NCBI GenBank assembly: GCA_030141605.1
Contig: JAQGDQ010000158.1
Span: 248,001 to 312,000 of the forward strand
Direction: 5' to 3'
DNA: 64,000 bases
From: Tubiluchus corallicola
Lineage: Eukaryota > Priapulida > Priapulimorpha > Priapulimorphida > Tubiluchidae
Positions 12,277-26,000 of this stretch are shown here, in pieces. The notes below the pieces were generated by a model, which saw only the letters and a list, made by a program, of their open reading frames with translations, did not search any database and was not told the origin of the DNA. The translations under genes were made by a program, and so were the position numbers. Every line of letters begins with the position of its first letter. Positions within the stretch are counted from its first letter, which is position 1.

Positions 12277-13112
12277 GGCGCTATTACACTTTCGCACCTC
12301 CTAGTTTTTTCTAGGTTATTACTAGTTTCTAGGCTCGTAGGTCATTACTCTATTATTCTCACGTCATCAGTGAATGTTTCCGCTAATCTCTTGGTAATTT
12401 ACTCATATATTTAGTGTATAATTACCAATAATTATGTTGTATTCACAGTTCTACACGATACAGTTCATATCGCCATCATGTTTGTGTGTAGTCACGTGAC
12501 GAATTTCGTACTAGTGTATGCATTATAATGGCCTAGCTCAAAAGGCACGTGACACACTTTTATCCTAACCGCATTTACGTAATAAAGAAAAAAGCTTTAC
12601 TTTTATAATCTAATAATACTACAGTAATAAATAAAATTAATGATATGTACTCATTATATACTCATTATCACCACCATTATTGCAGTGTTATTTTTATTGT
12701 TATCGTCATCACTACCACTATTCTGATGCCACTGAAACAGCAAAGATACCGCGATAAATATTTCACATTAATATTTTTGAAGTAGCGAGGGAACACTGTA
12801 ATACGATACAAACTCCCGTGGCTGCAACCATAATAATCATAAATTATGCAAAAAACTAAAAATACAGGTTAAGGGCCACATACGTCCTGGACGAGAGCGA
12901 TTGCGCATTAGTTGTGTAAACACAGTTATTCACGTGGAGCTTCTTGCGTGTTGGTGACGGTAAGTAATGTATGACTTTAATCTGGAATTGTAAAAACCAA
13001 TATTATGGGAATATGGTGTATATTACGCCTGTTGGTCTGCTTTCTGGCCTGCAGGCGTGAAAACAAACAATAGGCCAGAAAAAACTAGGAGGTGCGAAAG
13101 TGTAATAGCGCC
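12277..13112. mobile_element. TIR transposon, 836 bp, 36-bp perfect TIRs, ~8-bp TSD
   Basis: The left TIR begins GGCGCTATTACACTTTCGCA and matches the inverse of the right end for 36 consecutive bases. The flanks CATTTATC (12269-12276) and CATTTAAC (13113-13120) look like an 8-bp target duplication with one mismatch. Ends starting GG with 8-9-bp duplications suit Merlin or Mutator-like elements; hAT is less likely because the ends are not CAG/TAG. No intact transposase is visible. The right flank is a LINE tail that appears to continue beyond the left flank. Confidence 0.75.
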
Positions 13113-13383
13113 CATTTAACAGAGCATTCCACCCACTTCTATCTGCAGCTAACAGCGTAAGTTCTTCTACTCCTAAAGACAGATTTGGTGGAAGTTGTAG
13201 AACATCCTTATTTATCTTAGCTATCCAAGTTGTTTTACGTTTACCAGGTAGTTTTTTGCAAGGTTTTAAGGCTTCCTTTAAGGCGATTCTTACTGGTGAA
13301 ATCTTTCCACCGGTCTTTTTCACTGACGGGAGCCACACTTCTTCTAAAATTTTGTTTGTTGAATGCCGCAAGTAAAAGGGCAT
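13113..13383 (-). pseudogene. LINE ORF2 C-terminal remnant
   Basis: On the minus strand the reading GKRKTTWIAKINKDVLQLP followed by ELTLLAADRSGWNALLNG resembles the C-terminal tail common in RTE/CR1-like LINE ORF2 proteins: a basic KTTW motif, then an aspartate-rich A.DR..W motif. It stops at the right end of the 836-bp TIR element. The sequence left of that element (below 12276, minus strand) can be read onward in the same frame, consistent with insertion into an older LINE copy. No reverse-transcriptase core remains here. Confidence 0.45.
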
Positions 13384-15148
13384 TACCGCATCAAACTCAA
13401 ATCATAGATATGATAATGCCTTAGCACAGATTAGCTGCTGGTAGCCTCAACAATCATTCCTGGCAAACCAAAACTCTACCAAGAAAACACGCTAATTTTA
13501 ACGCAGAAGATAATTGTGACAGCCGTTTAGTAAATGTATGTATTCATACATTTTTTAGCTCAATTAGCTTAATTTTTCGTGTCCAACACTCATGCATGGG
13601 GGGGGGGGGTGTCATAAAAACAAAATGGAAACTGATTTAAAATCAATGATGCCAGAAATAAAGTTACTAATATCGGATGAGCAAAGGTGATAATAGTATA
13701 AAGTGAGCCCGATCAAGGTGAGGCTAAGCTCCAAATTTATTTAGTCTTAAAATATAGGTGATACAAATCCTCTGATAAACAGACAAACTATTAAATTGAC
13801 AACATATTGATTTTGGATGCTTTTCATTTTACTCCGATACCGCTAGAATTTAAGCCTACTATACTAGTTATTGGCCTGCATAACTCATTATAACTGATAT
13901 TACAGGCCTAACTACTGTCTGATTTTGGGTTGTTAACGGTGTTGGTAATATAATCTTGAATATTTATAGGTGTGTATGACAGATAAGGTAAATTTTACCG
14001 ATTACCGAGTGCCAAATTGATATAAATACCTATAAGATTCACATGCAATTTAATTTCATTTTTGTATAAAGGACAGGTTACCTGATCGATACGTTGAAAT
14101 TTTGGTTGTTTATGTTCAATATTTTGAGAGCCAGGACCCATGAGGATATGGTCTATGATGATTATTATAATAATAAGAAACTGTAGGGTTAGAAACTGGC
14201 TTGCACTGCCAAATCAAAATAACAAACGTTCTGAAAAAATGTAACATTTTTGAATCAGTAACATTTAAGCAAATAGTACTTTGCTCCACAAATAATACAA
14301 TAATGGTGAATCGAGCCTCCCGATTTTATGATAATCAAGTTCCATTAATAAATGTAGTTCTATTTTCTTGCTGTTGCCAAAGGAATAAACTACTAGAACT
14401 GTTCTAGGCGACCAAATACTTGGTGATCTTACATTTTTGTTTGACATTCTTATGGGAACTTTTTCATAATCATGTTCATAGTTATTTTTTGCAGTTCAAG
14501 CTTTAAATTTGTTGCTTTGACTGTATGGTAAATTTAATTTGCAACTATTAACTCTGGATTATGCAACTTGTAAAAATAAGTTCAAAGATTTCTAATATTA
14601 ATGCCGAATGGTACAAAAAGATCCTGTATCATCCTACTTTTTCCACGTACAAGAATGTATAAGTGCGTGAAGATCATTCATGTATTGAGCATCTTCTTTA
14701 CCATCTGACTAAAATCTGTTACCACACCCATCCAACTTTTGTCGGCTAACTTTCCAGTTTTTCGTTGCAAATATATCAGGGCGTGAATAGAAGATATGTT
14801 TTGAGCTGATTAACAAATTAAGTGAGTGGCACGCTGCATGTACTAACATAAATAAAATCACGTTATTTAATTTAAATAAAGTACAAGACTACCTTGCCAA
14901 AAATTGAGGTCAAAAGGGCCAAGAAAAAAATAGCAGTGAATGTTCAGACTGAGAACGCTGAGTATGTATGTTCATAACAAATGTAACCTAAATGAAACTG
15001 CAGATAAACTGCATAGTATCTTCAAGGGGTTAACAAAATTCTCAGGACATTCTTACTATTCTTTATATATTTGGACATCTTATGCACTCTAATTAAAAAG
15101 AGAATTTCAGTGGCCATTTAACCATTTATTAAGCTAATGGGCCTGCTC

Positions 15149-15150
15149 AC

Positions 15151-15201
<51 letters not shown>
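15149..15201. repeat. (CA)n microsatellite
   Basis: About 26 CA dinucleotides directly left of the 15204-15303 palindrome. Confidence 0.95.
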
Positions 15202-15203
<2 letters not shown>

Positions 15204-15231
15204 TGAAATAAGCTTTGCAGACAGTTTAGAA

Positions 15232-15278
<47 letters not shown>

Positions 15279-15303
15279 TAAACTGTCTGCAAAGCTTATT
15301 TCA
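15204..15303. repeat. 100-bp palindrome with (TA)n core
   Basis: TGAAATAAGCTTTGCAGACA.. on the left is exactly inverted at the right end. The arms are at least 33 bp and are separated only by a TA microsatellite (about 15233-15277). It is likely a tiny foldback element whose centre expanded as a microsatellite. No clear target duplication. Confidence 0.85.
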
Positions 15304-17098
15304 AAATAAAAGAGCACCAGCTAAAACTTAAACATCAAGTTCTGCCTATATATAATTCACTGATTTATTCGTTTATATACATAAGTTATAACGCACGCAC
15401 AACAGTTAAAAACAGACATTGACCTCACCTAAATTTACTGCTTTCGATTATACTTTGACATACTCTAAAACTGGTGACATAGTTATGTACAAAAATAGCC
15501 TATATACACATTAAACAGAGAACATTCTGTCATACTTAAAATCGGCTAAAACATCAAAACTTTAATCCACAAAGTGATCAATCTTAGCTTATATGCAAAG
15601 TTGTAAATACGTGTAAACAGCAATTTAAACGGTGCAAAGAAATTAACTATTCCAGTCTCCAGAACCTACATGCACCTTATAGTAACTATAATATGGTTAA
15701 ATAAATGTTTCGATAAAAAGTTGTATTCAAAGGCTTAGTACACTGTACAAGACCACTTTGTCCACTCTTGGACTTAGTTACAGAAAATTTAAGAGACGAT
15801 TATGAAATTTGATGAAGTCATAATTATTAGAGCGTGCTGTTGCCCTACGGTGCCAACTCTGGCTAACAAATTTTGAATAACAAATTTGCTAATAGAATAT
15901 CAGCCTATAATGTCTTCTTACGTTAACAAAAAGTCCATAAATGATAAAACGGCAATGCTTTAAATAATTAATAAGGATAATATGCTATACGGTGCATTAA
16001 ATAATCATAATGTACATAATAAATTGCAGAGAGATAACCACTTCAGTAAAAAACATTGGACGGTGATTGTCAAAAAAAGATGAAATTTTAACCGAACTGC
16101 AACTCGTTTACAAAATTATACTGGTATTGCACCGTAACTACGTAATTAACTTGTGGACGCGAATTAAATATATTCTATACATTTACAAAATATAAATTTA
16201 CAAACCTTTAATCTCCTTCAAGATTTACAATATCAAAGTTCATATCAATTTGCGTAGAAAAATAATGTTGTTCTACGAAATGAACATTACATGGTTGACC
16301 ATTTTTATTATGATGATGATATTAATACGGACATTTTTTAAGAATTACATTTTTAAACAGATATGGAAACAAAACTAATAATGAACACTAGAAACGGCCT
16401 AACAAGACATTACGATGTAACAAATTTATCAAAACAAAAGTTTCATCTGAATTTACACCTACATCTTTATTAAGACTATATCTAAAACGATGAAGTAAGC
16501 CTTATGCACACGGAATACAGGACTAACTGTAAGTGTAACAAACTGAACAAGGAAATCTTTATTAAACTACATGTATTGATTCGTGCACATGGCTGCATTT
16601 TTAAACTAAGAATTGGAGTGAAGTTTATGTTAACACACAAGAAATACACGATTTCACATAATTACTTTTTTCAATAAAACTTATCTTCAAAATACGCATA
16701 ATTAAAACAAACATAGTGCGGTGAAGAGATAGAATAGAAGCGACCTGAATAGTAAGCATTATACACAAATCCTTATTGGTTCAACAGTCACTTTAGTAAA
16801 TGGCGACACAGATTGTACAAGCACCTTGATACAATATTTTGTGCAAGCATGTATCGCCATCTATTACCCAGAATGGGAGACTTACAGGCAAACGTACTTT
16901 GAATAATTTTTGTGAAAAATGGAATTTCACTATGTAGCCAGTAATAGGCTATAAAAAGTAAAAAGTAAAAAATGCACACTTAATAACAATTAATATTTAA
17001 TTTCGTTAGCTTTCTACAGAAACAATTTTGTTTACGATTAGCCAACATCTGCACTATCTTATAACAAGCAACATTCTAGCTAGCTAATCTAGATCTAA

Positions 17099-20000
17099 TC
17101 ACTTGGACAAATCTAACCATACTTTCACGCACTTCTTCACGCATGCTCCTTGGTATTTAGCTGTTAATTTCTCTGGACGTCCCTCTCCTGGTATGATGGT
17201 AACATTACATACAAACCTCTCTTCTGGGTTGTACTGTTTACACATCAGGCGCAGAGCTGTCAAATGTAGGCCAGAATTCTCCTTTTCCAGTTTCTCTATC
17301 GGCAAAAAGTATGCGTTTGATTTAATATCACGAAATCCAGACAGCAGAAAGACTTGTCCTGTGTCAGCACTGCCTAGATTCAGTACCACACAGCCTCTTC
17401 CCTTCTTTTTCCAACCATGGACGGCAACTTTGGACAGTTTACGTACAATGGTGTAGTCTTGCACTATTTTGACACAGACTTTCTTACACAGGGTATTGAC
17501 TCTAGCAAAAGTGCACTTTGTTTTGTGTGAATTCCAGTGTTCACGGCGACACTCAGCACTACAATAATACGTGTAACAGTTCCAGCATGATTTGCATTTA
17601 GATTTTGCCTCGATGTCTTCATAATTGACAACCGTACTGCACCTAGGATTGAAACATCGTAATAGAACTTCGTCTCTCTGAATGTACTTCTCGATGTTCT
17701 TCGGGTCAGCAGTGGCCTTTTTCCAAGCTTCTTCGCTGGCATACTCCAAGTTGGCAATGTCTTCGATTGAACTGATGCTTGGACTTAAATGACCAGCACT
17801 GGTGCTTTTAAGTAACTTCATGGGAGTCTTGTGGTGTATTGATTCATTTAGATCTTCAGCATCTAAGCAACTCAGAGACTTGTACTGTGGTCGAATCTTT
17901 GGTATTTCTCTGTCTACCTTTTCAGCGATAAATTCTTCAACAGGACTTTCGGGTCGACTGGGAGCTAGATCAAGCATTTGGTCAACAGCTTCTTCAAAGG
18001 ACATTTTCATCAGTTCCTCATTGCTTGGGTCATTGACTGGATCATACTCTTCCACATCCAATTCATCAATTGATATGTCATGTGTCAGTACTTGCAATGT
18101 CTTTGGTGTCGAAGCATACTGTGGTAAGCTTCCATCTGCATCCAACAAAAACACTTCGTCTTGACCGGGTGTTTTAGGCGTTCGAGGATGTTGTTTCAAG
18201 AAACTGTACTCTGGTGCTGACTTTGTTCTACTAGATGACTGCACTGCACATAATAAATCACCTGCACTTTTTGATCGACTAGGTTTCGGGCGTCTTTCAT
18301 TGCTGATCATTTTCAGTTCAATCACTATGGTCCCATGATTTTTCTTCAGCAATGCAGAAGTATCACGGACAATAATGTTTTTCTCCACAGTCGGAGTTAT
18401 CAAAGCAGGCAAGCTCTTAGATAAGACATTTTTGTCTTCAGGGGTGTCATCAAAAAGAGATGCTTTTACGTCATACTCTGTTTTAACTGGTCTTGTGAGT
18501 TCTGGACTTTGCGATCGAGCTATCTTAGTTGGAATGCCATTTGTCATATAATCAGATGCTTTATAATCAGGAATCTGAAGGTTTTTGTATTTTTGCAACT
18601 CTGATTTTCCCATTTTTGGCTTTGTAGTAACATCTTGAGTAGAACCAGGTCTTTCATCACGTTTCACTTTCATAAATTGCTTCAGTGGTTTATCACGTTG
18701 TGTCGCTGCTGTAACTCTATATAAAGGAATAACTTCTGACGTATTAGACTTTACATCTGGTGACCCATACTGGTCAACGAAAAAGGAGTACACAGGATTG
18801 CCCTCACAGTCTTCGTACATAGCTCGGCCTCGTGGATCCACAAGTATCTTCTGTCCAGGTTCAATGCTATGTAATGGTCGCACTTCAGCATTTTTCACTT
18901 TGTACAACGGATTTCCATGACCATCTTGTAATAATGGTACTCCAGCCTTGTCTTTATATAATGGTGAACCTGCAGAATCAGTCAAAGCATTCAGGGGTCG
19001 TCCTTGTACATTTGTCAATAATGGGCTGGCGTCGCTGTTCTTGTAAAGGCATTTTCCATTTTTGTCAGTAATGGTATACAAAACGTCATTCAGAGTATTT
19101 CTGTAAAGTGGCTTTCCATTGTCATCAACAAATAATTGCCTAACTGGACCCAATTTTGTATACACTGGCAATCCTTTAGTGTCTACCTTTAATGGCTGAT
19201 CATTGTCACTGAAATACAGAGGTTGCTTCTTGGAGTCGACAAGTGATGCCAGAGGAAATTGTTTCGAATTTGTGCAAAGAGGATTTTTATTCATATCAGT
19301 ATAAACAGGCCTTCCATCTTCATCTAAAATTGTAAACAACGGGCATATGTTAACATTCCCAGCTCCACCTTCAATGTACAAAGGTATTCCACTGGCATTT
19401 GTGTAAAGAGGGCGTTGTTTTGCATCTATGTACAATGGTACTCCCAATGGATCTGTAATAGTGTGTAGTTGTTCACCTAGGGGTCCTCTGCCATATGTTG
19501 TCACAACAAATTCTTCTGTTACTGGTAAAAGACGACCATTTACATCTGTGTACATTGGACGGCCCATGTAATCTGTGTACAAAACACGACCATCAGGGCT
19601 AGTAGGTGTGTACACAGGATTTGGCTGAACTGCAAGTGAATGCCCTTTAGTTTTACTATGCAATGGTCGAATTTCTGCTCCTTTTGTTTTATATACAGGA
19701 TAATCTTCAGCATCAATAAGTAGTGGGTGATTTTTCTCATCAAAGTAAAGTGGTTGGTGTTCAGGAGTTAAAGCAGGTGACAGTGGGCGACCACTCTTCT
19801 CTGTCAACAATGGCACTTGCTCATGATTTTTAAACAAAGGTACACCATTTTCATCAGTAACAGTAAAAATTGGGCGACCAAGAGGATCCACATAAAAATG
19901 CTCTCCTGTGGTGTCAACAGACAATGGCAAAACAATGGCATCTCCAAAAGTGAACAAAGGGTAGCCTGCTGAGTCAGTTTTTAGTGGTTTTCCTAGAATG

Positions 20001-23000
20001 TCAACATACAAGGGCTTGCCGTTTTTGTCAGTTAGTGAATTTAACACATGACCTTGCTCATTTGTACAGAGAGGCAAACCATGTTTCTCTGTATATATTG
20101 GGCATCCGTTTTCAGTACACAATGTGCAAACAACTCCTACTTCAATGTCAGAGTATAAAGGGTGGCCGCCATCATCAGTTTCTGCATACAGCGGGATTCC
20201 TTGTGAATTCGTGTACAAAGGTCGTCTCTTGTTGTCAATGTATAAAGTACGGCCGGCTTTGTCAACTACTTCAAACAACTGTCTTCCCCTTGCATTGGCT
20301 TTTTTAGTTGGACGGATGTCTTTAGCAGAATGCAATAACAGCCCATTTTCATCAGTATACATTGGGCGACCAGCAAAATCGCTATACATAGGCAGTGAAT
20401 CAGAATCTAACACCGTATATACAGGACTGATTTCTGAAAAAATTGGCACACCTTCTACACTAGAGTACAGTGGACGAACTTCAGCATCTTTACTTACAAA
20501 TAAAAGTTTGTCAGCCAGATCAGTGTAAACAGGCATACCGTGTTCATCTGTAAAACGGGGCTTTCCAGTCAAATCTACCAACATCTGTTGTGGTCTTCCC
20601 GTGGAATCAGTAAGTAATGACTGTCCTTCACTGTTTTTAAAAAGTGGTTTTCCTTCATTATCAGTAACAGTATACAATTTATTGCCTTTGTGGTCCATGA
20701 ACACATGATTCATCTCACTGTCCACACACAAAGGTTGTACTGTCGCGTCTTTTGCCGTGTAAGTTGGATAGCCTTCTGCATCAATATTTAATGATTGGCC
20801 TCTGACATCCGTATAAAGTAACCTACCATGTGCATCAGAAAGTGAATTCATAGCTTGACCTTCTGCATCGGTAGCAAGTGGACGTAGCTTGCTGTCGAGA
20901 TACACTGGACAGTTGTTTTTGTCAACTAGAGTATACATTTGGCATATGTCAATGTCTGTACATAACAGATTTCCTTCTTGGTCCTTTTTTAAATAAACAG
21001 GTGTTCCATGTTTGTCAGTATAAAGAGGATGACGTTTGCTATCTACATACTGTGGTTTCCCAACTTTATCAGTTATTTCATACAACTCTCTTCCTTTGGC
21101 ATCTCTTTTGCCAAGTGGACGGATATCAGTAGTTTTGTCAGATCGCAAGAGAAGTCCTTGTGAATCAGTGTATACAGGGCGACCAGAAAATTCCATATAG
21201 AGAGGAAATTCATCATTATCTAGCACTGTGTAGACAGTATGCACTGACCTCGCTAATGGAGTACCACTTGAATTAGTATATAATGGACGGACTTCGGAAT
21301 TTTTATTAAGGTATATAGGAGATTCATTTGAGTCCAAGAACAGTTGTTTGCCATTGTCATCCTTGAACAGTGGTTTTCCGTTTATACTCAAAATAGGATT
21401 TACAGGTTTTCCTTTTGAACTAGTTAGCAGTGGACATCCATTGATGTCTTTGTATACTGGTGTACCATTGGGAAATGTGATGGTGTATAGTGGATCACCA
21501 TCCTCTGTGAGATATACAACATTGCCATGTTGGTCACAGCACAGAGGATGAATATAACCATTTCTGAATTGTGGATTCCCTAGCATGTCTGTGGGCAAGT
21601 GATTTCCTTTGCCATCTGTATACAAAGCTTCCCCATTTGCATCGACAACAGTAAATAAAATTCCCTGAGAATCATTGAACACTGGCTGAATAGTTGCACT
21701 ACAATTTAAATACAAGGGATGCCCACTTTCAAACATGTAGAGTGGACGTTTTTCCGCATCTGTATAAATAGGGCATCCATTTTCATTTGCTACAGTATAC
21801 AACATGCATATTCTGCCAAATGAGCTTTTAAGAGCTCCTCTGCAGTCTGTACATATTGGACGACCTTGCTGGTCAACATAAAGCAGGTTTCCATGATTGT
21901 CTATAACTGTGCACAATGGCTGTCCACTTTCATCTGTATCAAGTGGTCGCAGTTCTGAACCATCTATTGTGTAAAGAGGGGCACCATCTTCATCTGGCAA
22001 TAGTGGCTGGTCATCCGCTGCTTTGTAGATTGGCTTTCCTACAGAATCTGTTATACTTAATAGGGCAGAACCTTCATCATCTGTATAGAGGGGTAGTCCT
22101 TTAGCATCACAGTAGAGTGGAATGCCATCACTACCAGTCACTGTATACACTGGCTGAACTTTAGAATTTAAAGGATAGAATGGTTTTCCATCAATGGAGA
22201 CATGTAGAGGCCGATGCATAGAATCAACATACATTGGTCTGCCTTTGTTGTCAATCAAGGTATACAATTTTGATGCGTTTGGTGACCTGTTTTTGTCAAT
22301 AAATAGACCAAACTTATTTACTGCCAGTTCCTGTACATCATTTCCTGATGGCTTGGTATCCTTTAGGTCAGAATCTCTCATTGTAATGGGAGCATTACTA
22401 TTTTCCAATAAATCTTCGCCTGTCTTTCCAGTTTCTTTTTGCATCGGAAGTGCATATTTATCAACTGATGTGTACAGTGGAATATCCATATCGTGTTCTT
22501 TCTCTAAGTTGGATTTTTCATTTAGCATATCAATGTCAGTCTCCAGTATCCCCACTTTTTGCAAAGGAAATGTTTGAGCATCCGACTTAAAATCTAATGA
22601 TGGACCAAGTGGGGACACAGCACTTTGCAACTCTTTTGCTGTAGCAGGTCGACGTTCAATGGTCCTGCCCTGACTGTCCAAAGTAACAGTGAATATAGTA
22701 TCAGTTACTTTATCGTAAACTTGCGTTGATGCAGGAGAATCAGGTCTGTGTTCTGTAGAGCAATGAGAATTAATTGGTTCAATAATATCTTTATGACTAT
22801 GATTTGCAGAGGTGTCACTTCCCAGTGATGCTAGTCTCTGCTTTTCTTTAGAAACTTCGGCAAGGTTGACATAAACTGGTTCACCTATTTGTTGCTTTCC
22901 AAGCAAACTGGTACCTTTCTCATATACAGCATGACCATGTGGAATGCTTGAGGGTGATCTTGGAATTAGTTTTGGCTTGTACATTTCTGCATCATTAAAT

Positions 23001-26000
23001 TTGTCATGTAACTCGTCCTTCCATGGTTTGTAATCAGGCTGGTACTCCAAATGATTGCTCTGCTGGAGACGTTCACGCTTTAGGTTTTCTTTGTTATCTA
23101 CTGCCACATTAATAATTTTACGTCCTGAGATTTCTTGCGCAACATCCTTTGGTGATTTCTTATGTGTGTGCTTTGACTTTGCTTTTGACTTTTTGCTAAC
23201 TGGAGTGTAATCTTTTGCTATTAAAAACTGTTCATCATTTTCATCAAAAAGATGTGTAAGAACAACAGTACCGTAATTGCGATGTTTTATTGGGACACCA
23301 TCTTTTGCACTGGCAGTCTTTATTTGGTATGGTTTGCCCTTGGTAGGTTCAGATTCATTGCTTTTGACAAACTGTCTTTCTCCTATTGGTTTTTCTTCAC
23401 TCATGTGTAGCCTGTTAAAAGGCTTTAATGGATGGAAAATATCAAACTTTCTGTCCATCACATTTGCCTGAATTTCTGCTGCAGAATCATGCGGTATCAC
23501 GTCAGACAAAACTAAACTGACATCACTACTGACTTCACTATTTTTCTGTTTGCTTAAACTGATAGTTAAATTGCTATCTTTTTCTATGTCTTCAAGTTTG
23601 ACAGGGCTTACAGATTTTTGTTGTTCTTCAGCAGGTTTTGCTTCAGTTGGTATTTCATTGGTATGCTTGGATGGAACATGTGATTTAGATTGCCACTCAT
23701 GAGAGTCAGTTCCTGGCAAAATGTTGGTGAATGTCTGCTCTTCTGATTGAACTTTTGCCTCTTTTTTAATTAAAGTTGGTAACTCGCTGATTGTGACATC
23801 AGCACTAGCATCACTTCTAGCATCCATGTGTGAAAATATCTCGTTAGAATGTTGTTCTGTGGATAAAGCGATTCTGTGTTCACGATTTGGAACCACTGTC
23901 CTTTCAGGTTCTGTGCCTTTGATGTTTATTCTGCCTGGCTTGACTTTACTGAAAAATGGAAGTTTCAAATTTTTAGGCTTAGGAGGTGCAACTGGTTTAG
24001 AAACCAAATCTGGATTTTTAACACTCTCTTGTGAATTTTTATTCTCTAGAACATCATTGCTAGAGACAATTTTTTCATGTATTTCTGGGGATTCACTCAT
24101 TAAATCAATGGTTTTTGCATCTGGTTTGGGCGAAGGAAGCGTTTCCTCAACGTAAAGTGATGTCTCCTCAGGAGGCCTGTAAATTACAAGGCCAAGTTCT
24201 CTAGTTTCTAATATTGTGTCATCTGCAGTAATCTGAGACCGAATTGACAAACGAGGCTTAGGAACTGGAACAGAGGATTTTGTAAGTTGATTAATGCCAA
24301 GTTCTTCTTTGGTTCGTGAAAAGGCTGCTTGGGTCTGCGGCATTGGTACTGGAGTGGTGTCATCTTTTTGAAAAGCAACATCATTTACTTCTTTTATCTT
24401 ATAGCTCGTTTCAGCTGTTGCTTTAGCATCTGCTGCCGAAACAGGATGAGCTTGTTCAAAAGGTATTTCTCTTGCATCAGCATGTAAATTGGAACTATCA
24501 GCAGTAACAGGAACAACACGTTGAAGGACTACCTCATTGCTTACTATATTTATTTGATTTGAGACACTCGTTTCTGGTTGATCTTCAATCTTACTCTGAT
24601 CCTGAACCAGAATGTCACTTTCTTCTAGTTTTGTATGTTGTGCCTTTGGCACCTGTCTATTTTCTGATAGAAGACTTCTATCATTTACCAAAACAGAAAG
24701 ATCCTGATGCAGATTTACATCATTTTCTTCTGTTTTACCATGAGTAACCTCAGTTGTTCTTTCATAATCAGGTAATTTACTAATGTCCATCAACTGGACA
24801 GGGCCAGCAGTAATCGTTTGCTTAAATGTCCTGATCATTGATGTAGATTCTTTTTCCAGGAGTGATCTTGAAGTTTTACAAACGGATGCCCTTGACATCC
24901 CATCTTGTGTCCGTAAATCAGATGAATAAAATTCTTCTTTGGTGAAGCTTTCACTTGTAGTAGTATCCGATTCTTCTTCTCGTAGGGTAGTAGTAACTGG
25001 CGCTTTTTCCATTAAATCAAGAGATTTCATGGTTTTTTGCTCATCAGAATCATTCTCTTTTCTGGGAAGATCATAGCCTGTTACTTTAACCTTTTCAATA
25101 GTTTGACGATCACTACCTTTCACATGACCAGGTAATTGCACTTGTTTGATTACAGAAACAGAGCTAGGAACATGTGAATCTGAGTCATATGTTGAATTTT
25201 GCACAGGAGTTGCTTCATCGAAGGACTCAATATTTGGTGGTGGCTTATTTTTTAATATAGACTTGGGCACTTTTGGTAAGGTGTGCGCTTTTTGTTCATA
25301 AAGTTTCCAGTTAGCTGTTCCCCTACTACCCTCAGCCGCTTCCTTCTGTAATTGATTTTCAGGTGGAGTAACTTCATCTTTATTTCCAAACAAATCACCT
25401 GTACTTCTGGCACGACTCTTGGCTTGTGCTGCACTTAGTAACAATGGTGAACTTGGCACAGAGGAAACAGTTCGGAACTGATGCTTTATTTCAGGAAAGA
25501 TTTCAGAAGTATTGGACTTTTCAAACACATCATCTATATTAGTCTCTTTAAGTACATTTTTATGCTTTGATATCATTGAGTCAATATCAGTTTCTGTATA
25601 GTTTGCTTGAATGGGCTGTGCATAAATCGGTTGATCAGAGCCTCTGACTGGGACTAAACGAGTTTGGCTTCCCAAAATACGTATATCGCTAGATGATTTG
25701 GCCCTTAGTGGTTTAGAAACAATGTCTTCGACATGCATGTCACTTTGAGAGTATGACAATGGTTTTCTTTCATCCATATACTGAGCTGACAAAGACGCAA
25801 TTCTACCATCCTCAGGTGTAGAAGCAGCACGAGCTTTAATTCGCTTCCTGTATTCCTCAATATCCTCAAATTTTGGCACTGGCACAGCTTTGCTTTTTTG
25901 TTTCTCTTTTAACTTTGCAAGATGTCTGTCAAATTCAGATATGCTTTTCAATATACTGTCATTTGAAACTTGCAAGCCACCTTCTTCAAAAAAGCGCTTC

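Larger units (their letters stand above)
13384..17098. other. Intergenic region and 3' flank of the giant gene
   Basis: No coding sequence supported. It includes a poly-G run at about 13599-13609, the (CA)n tract and palindrome at 15149-15303, and long AT-rich sequence. The 3' UTR of the minus-strand giant gene should start just below 17099. A minus-strand AATAAAG at about 16557 could serve as a polyadenylation signal, but that is only a match to a short motif. Confidence 0.4.

Noticed and set aside
13003-13383. Reading the whole 126-codon minus-strand ORF as a gene
   Set aside because: Its C-terminal third lies in the TIR element and the rest matches a LINE tail pattern, so it is a chance fusion of two repeats.
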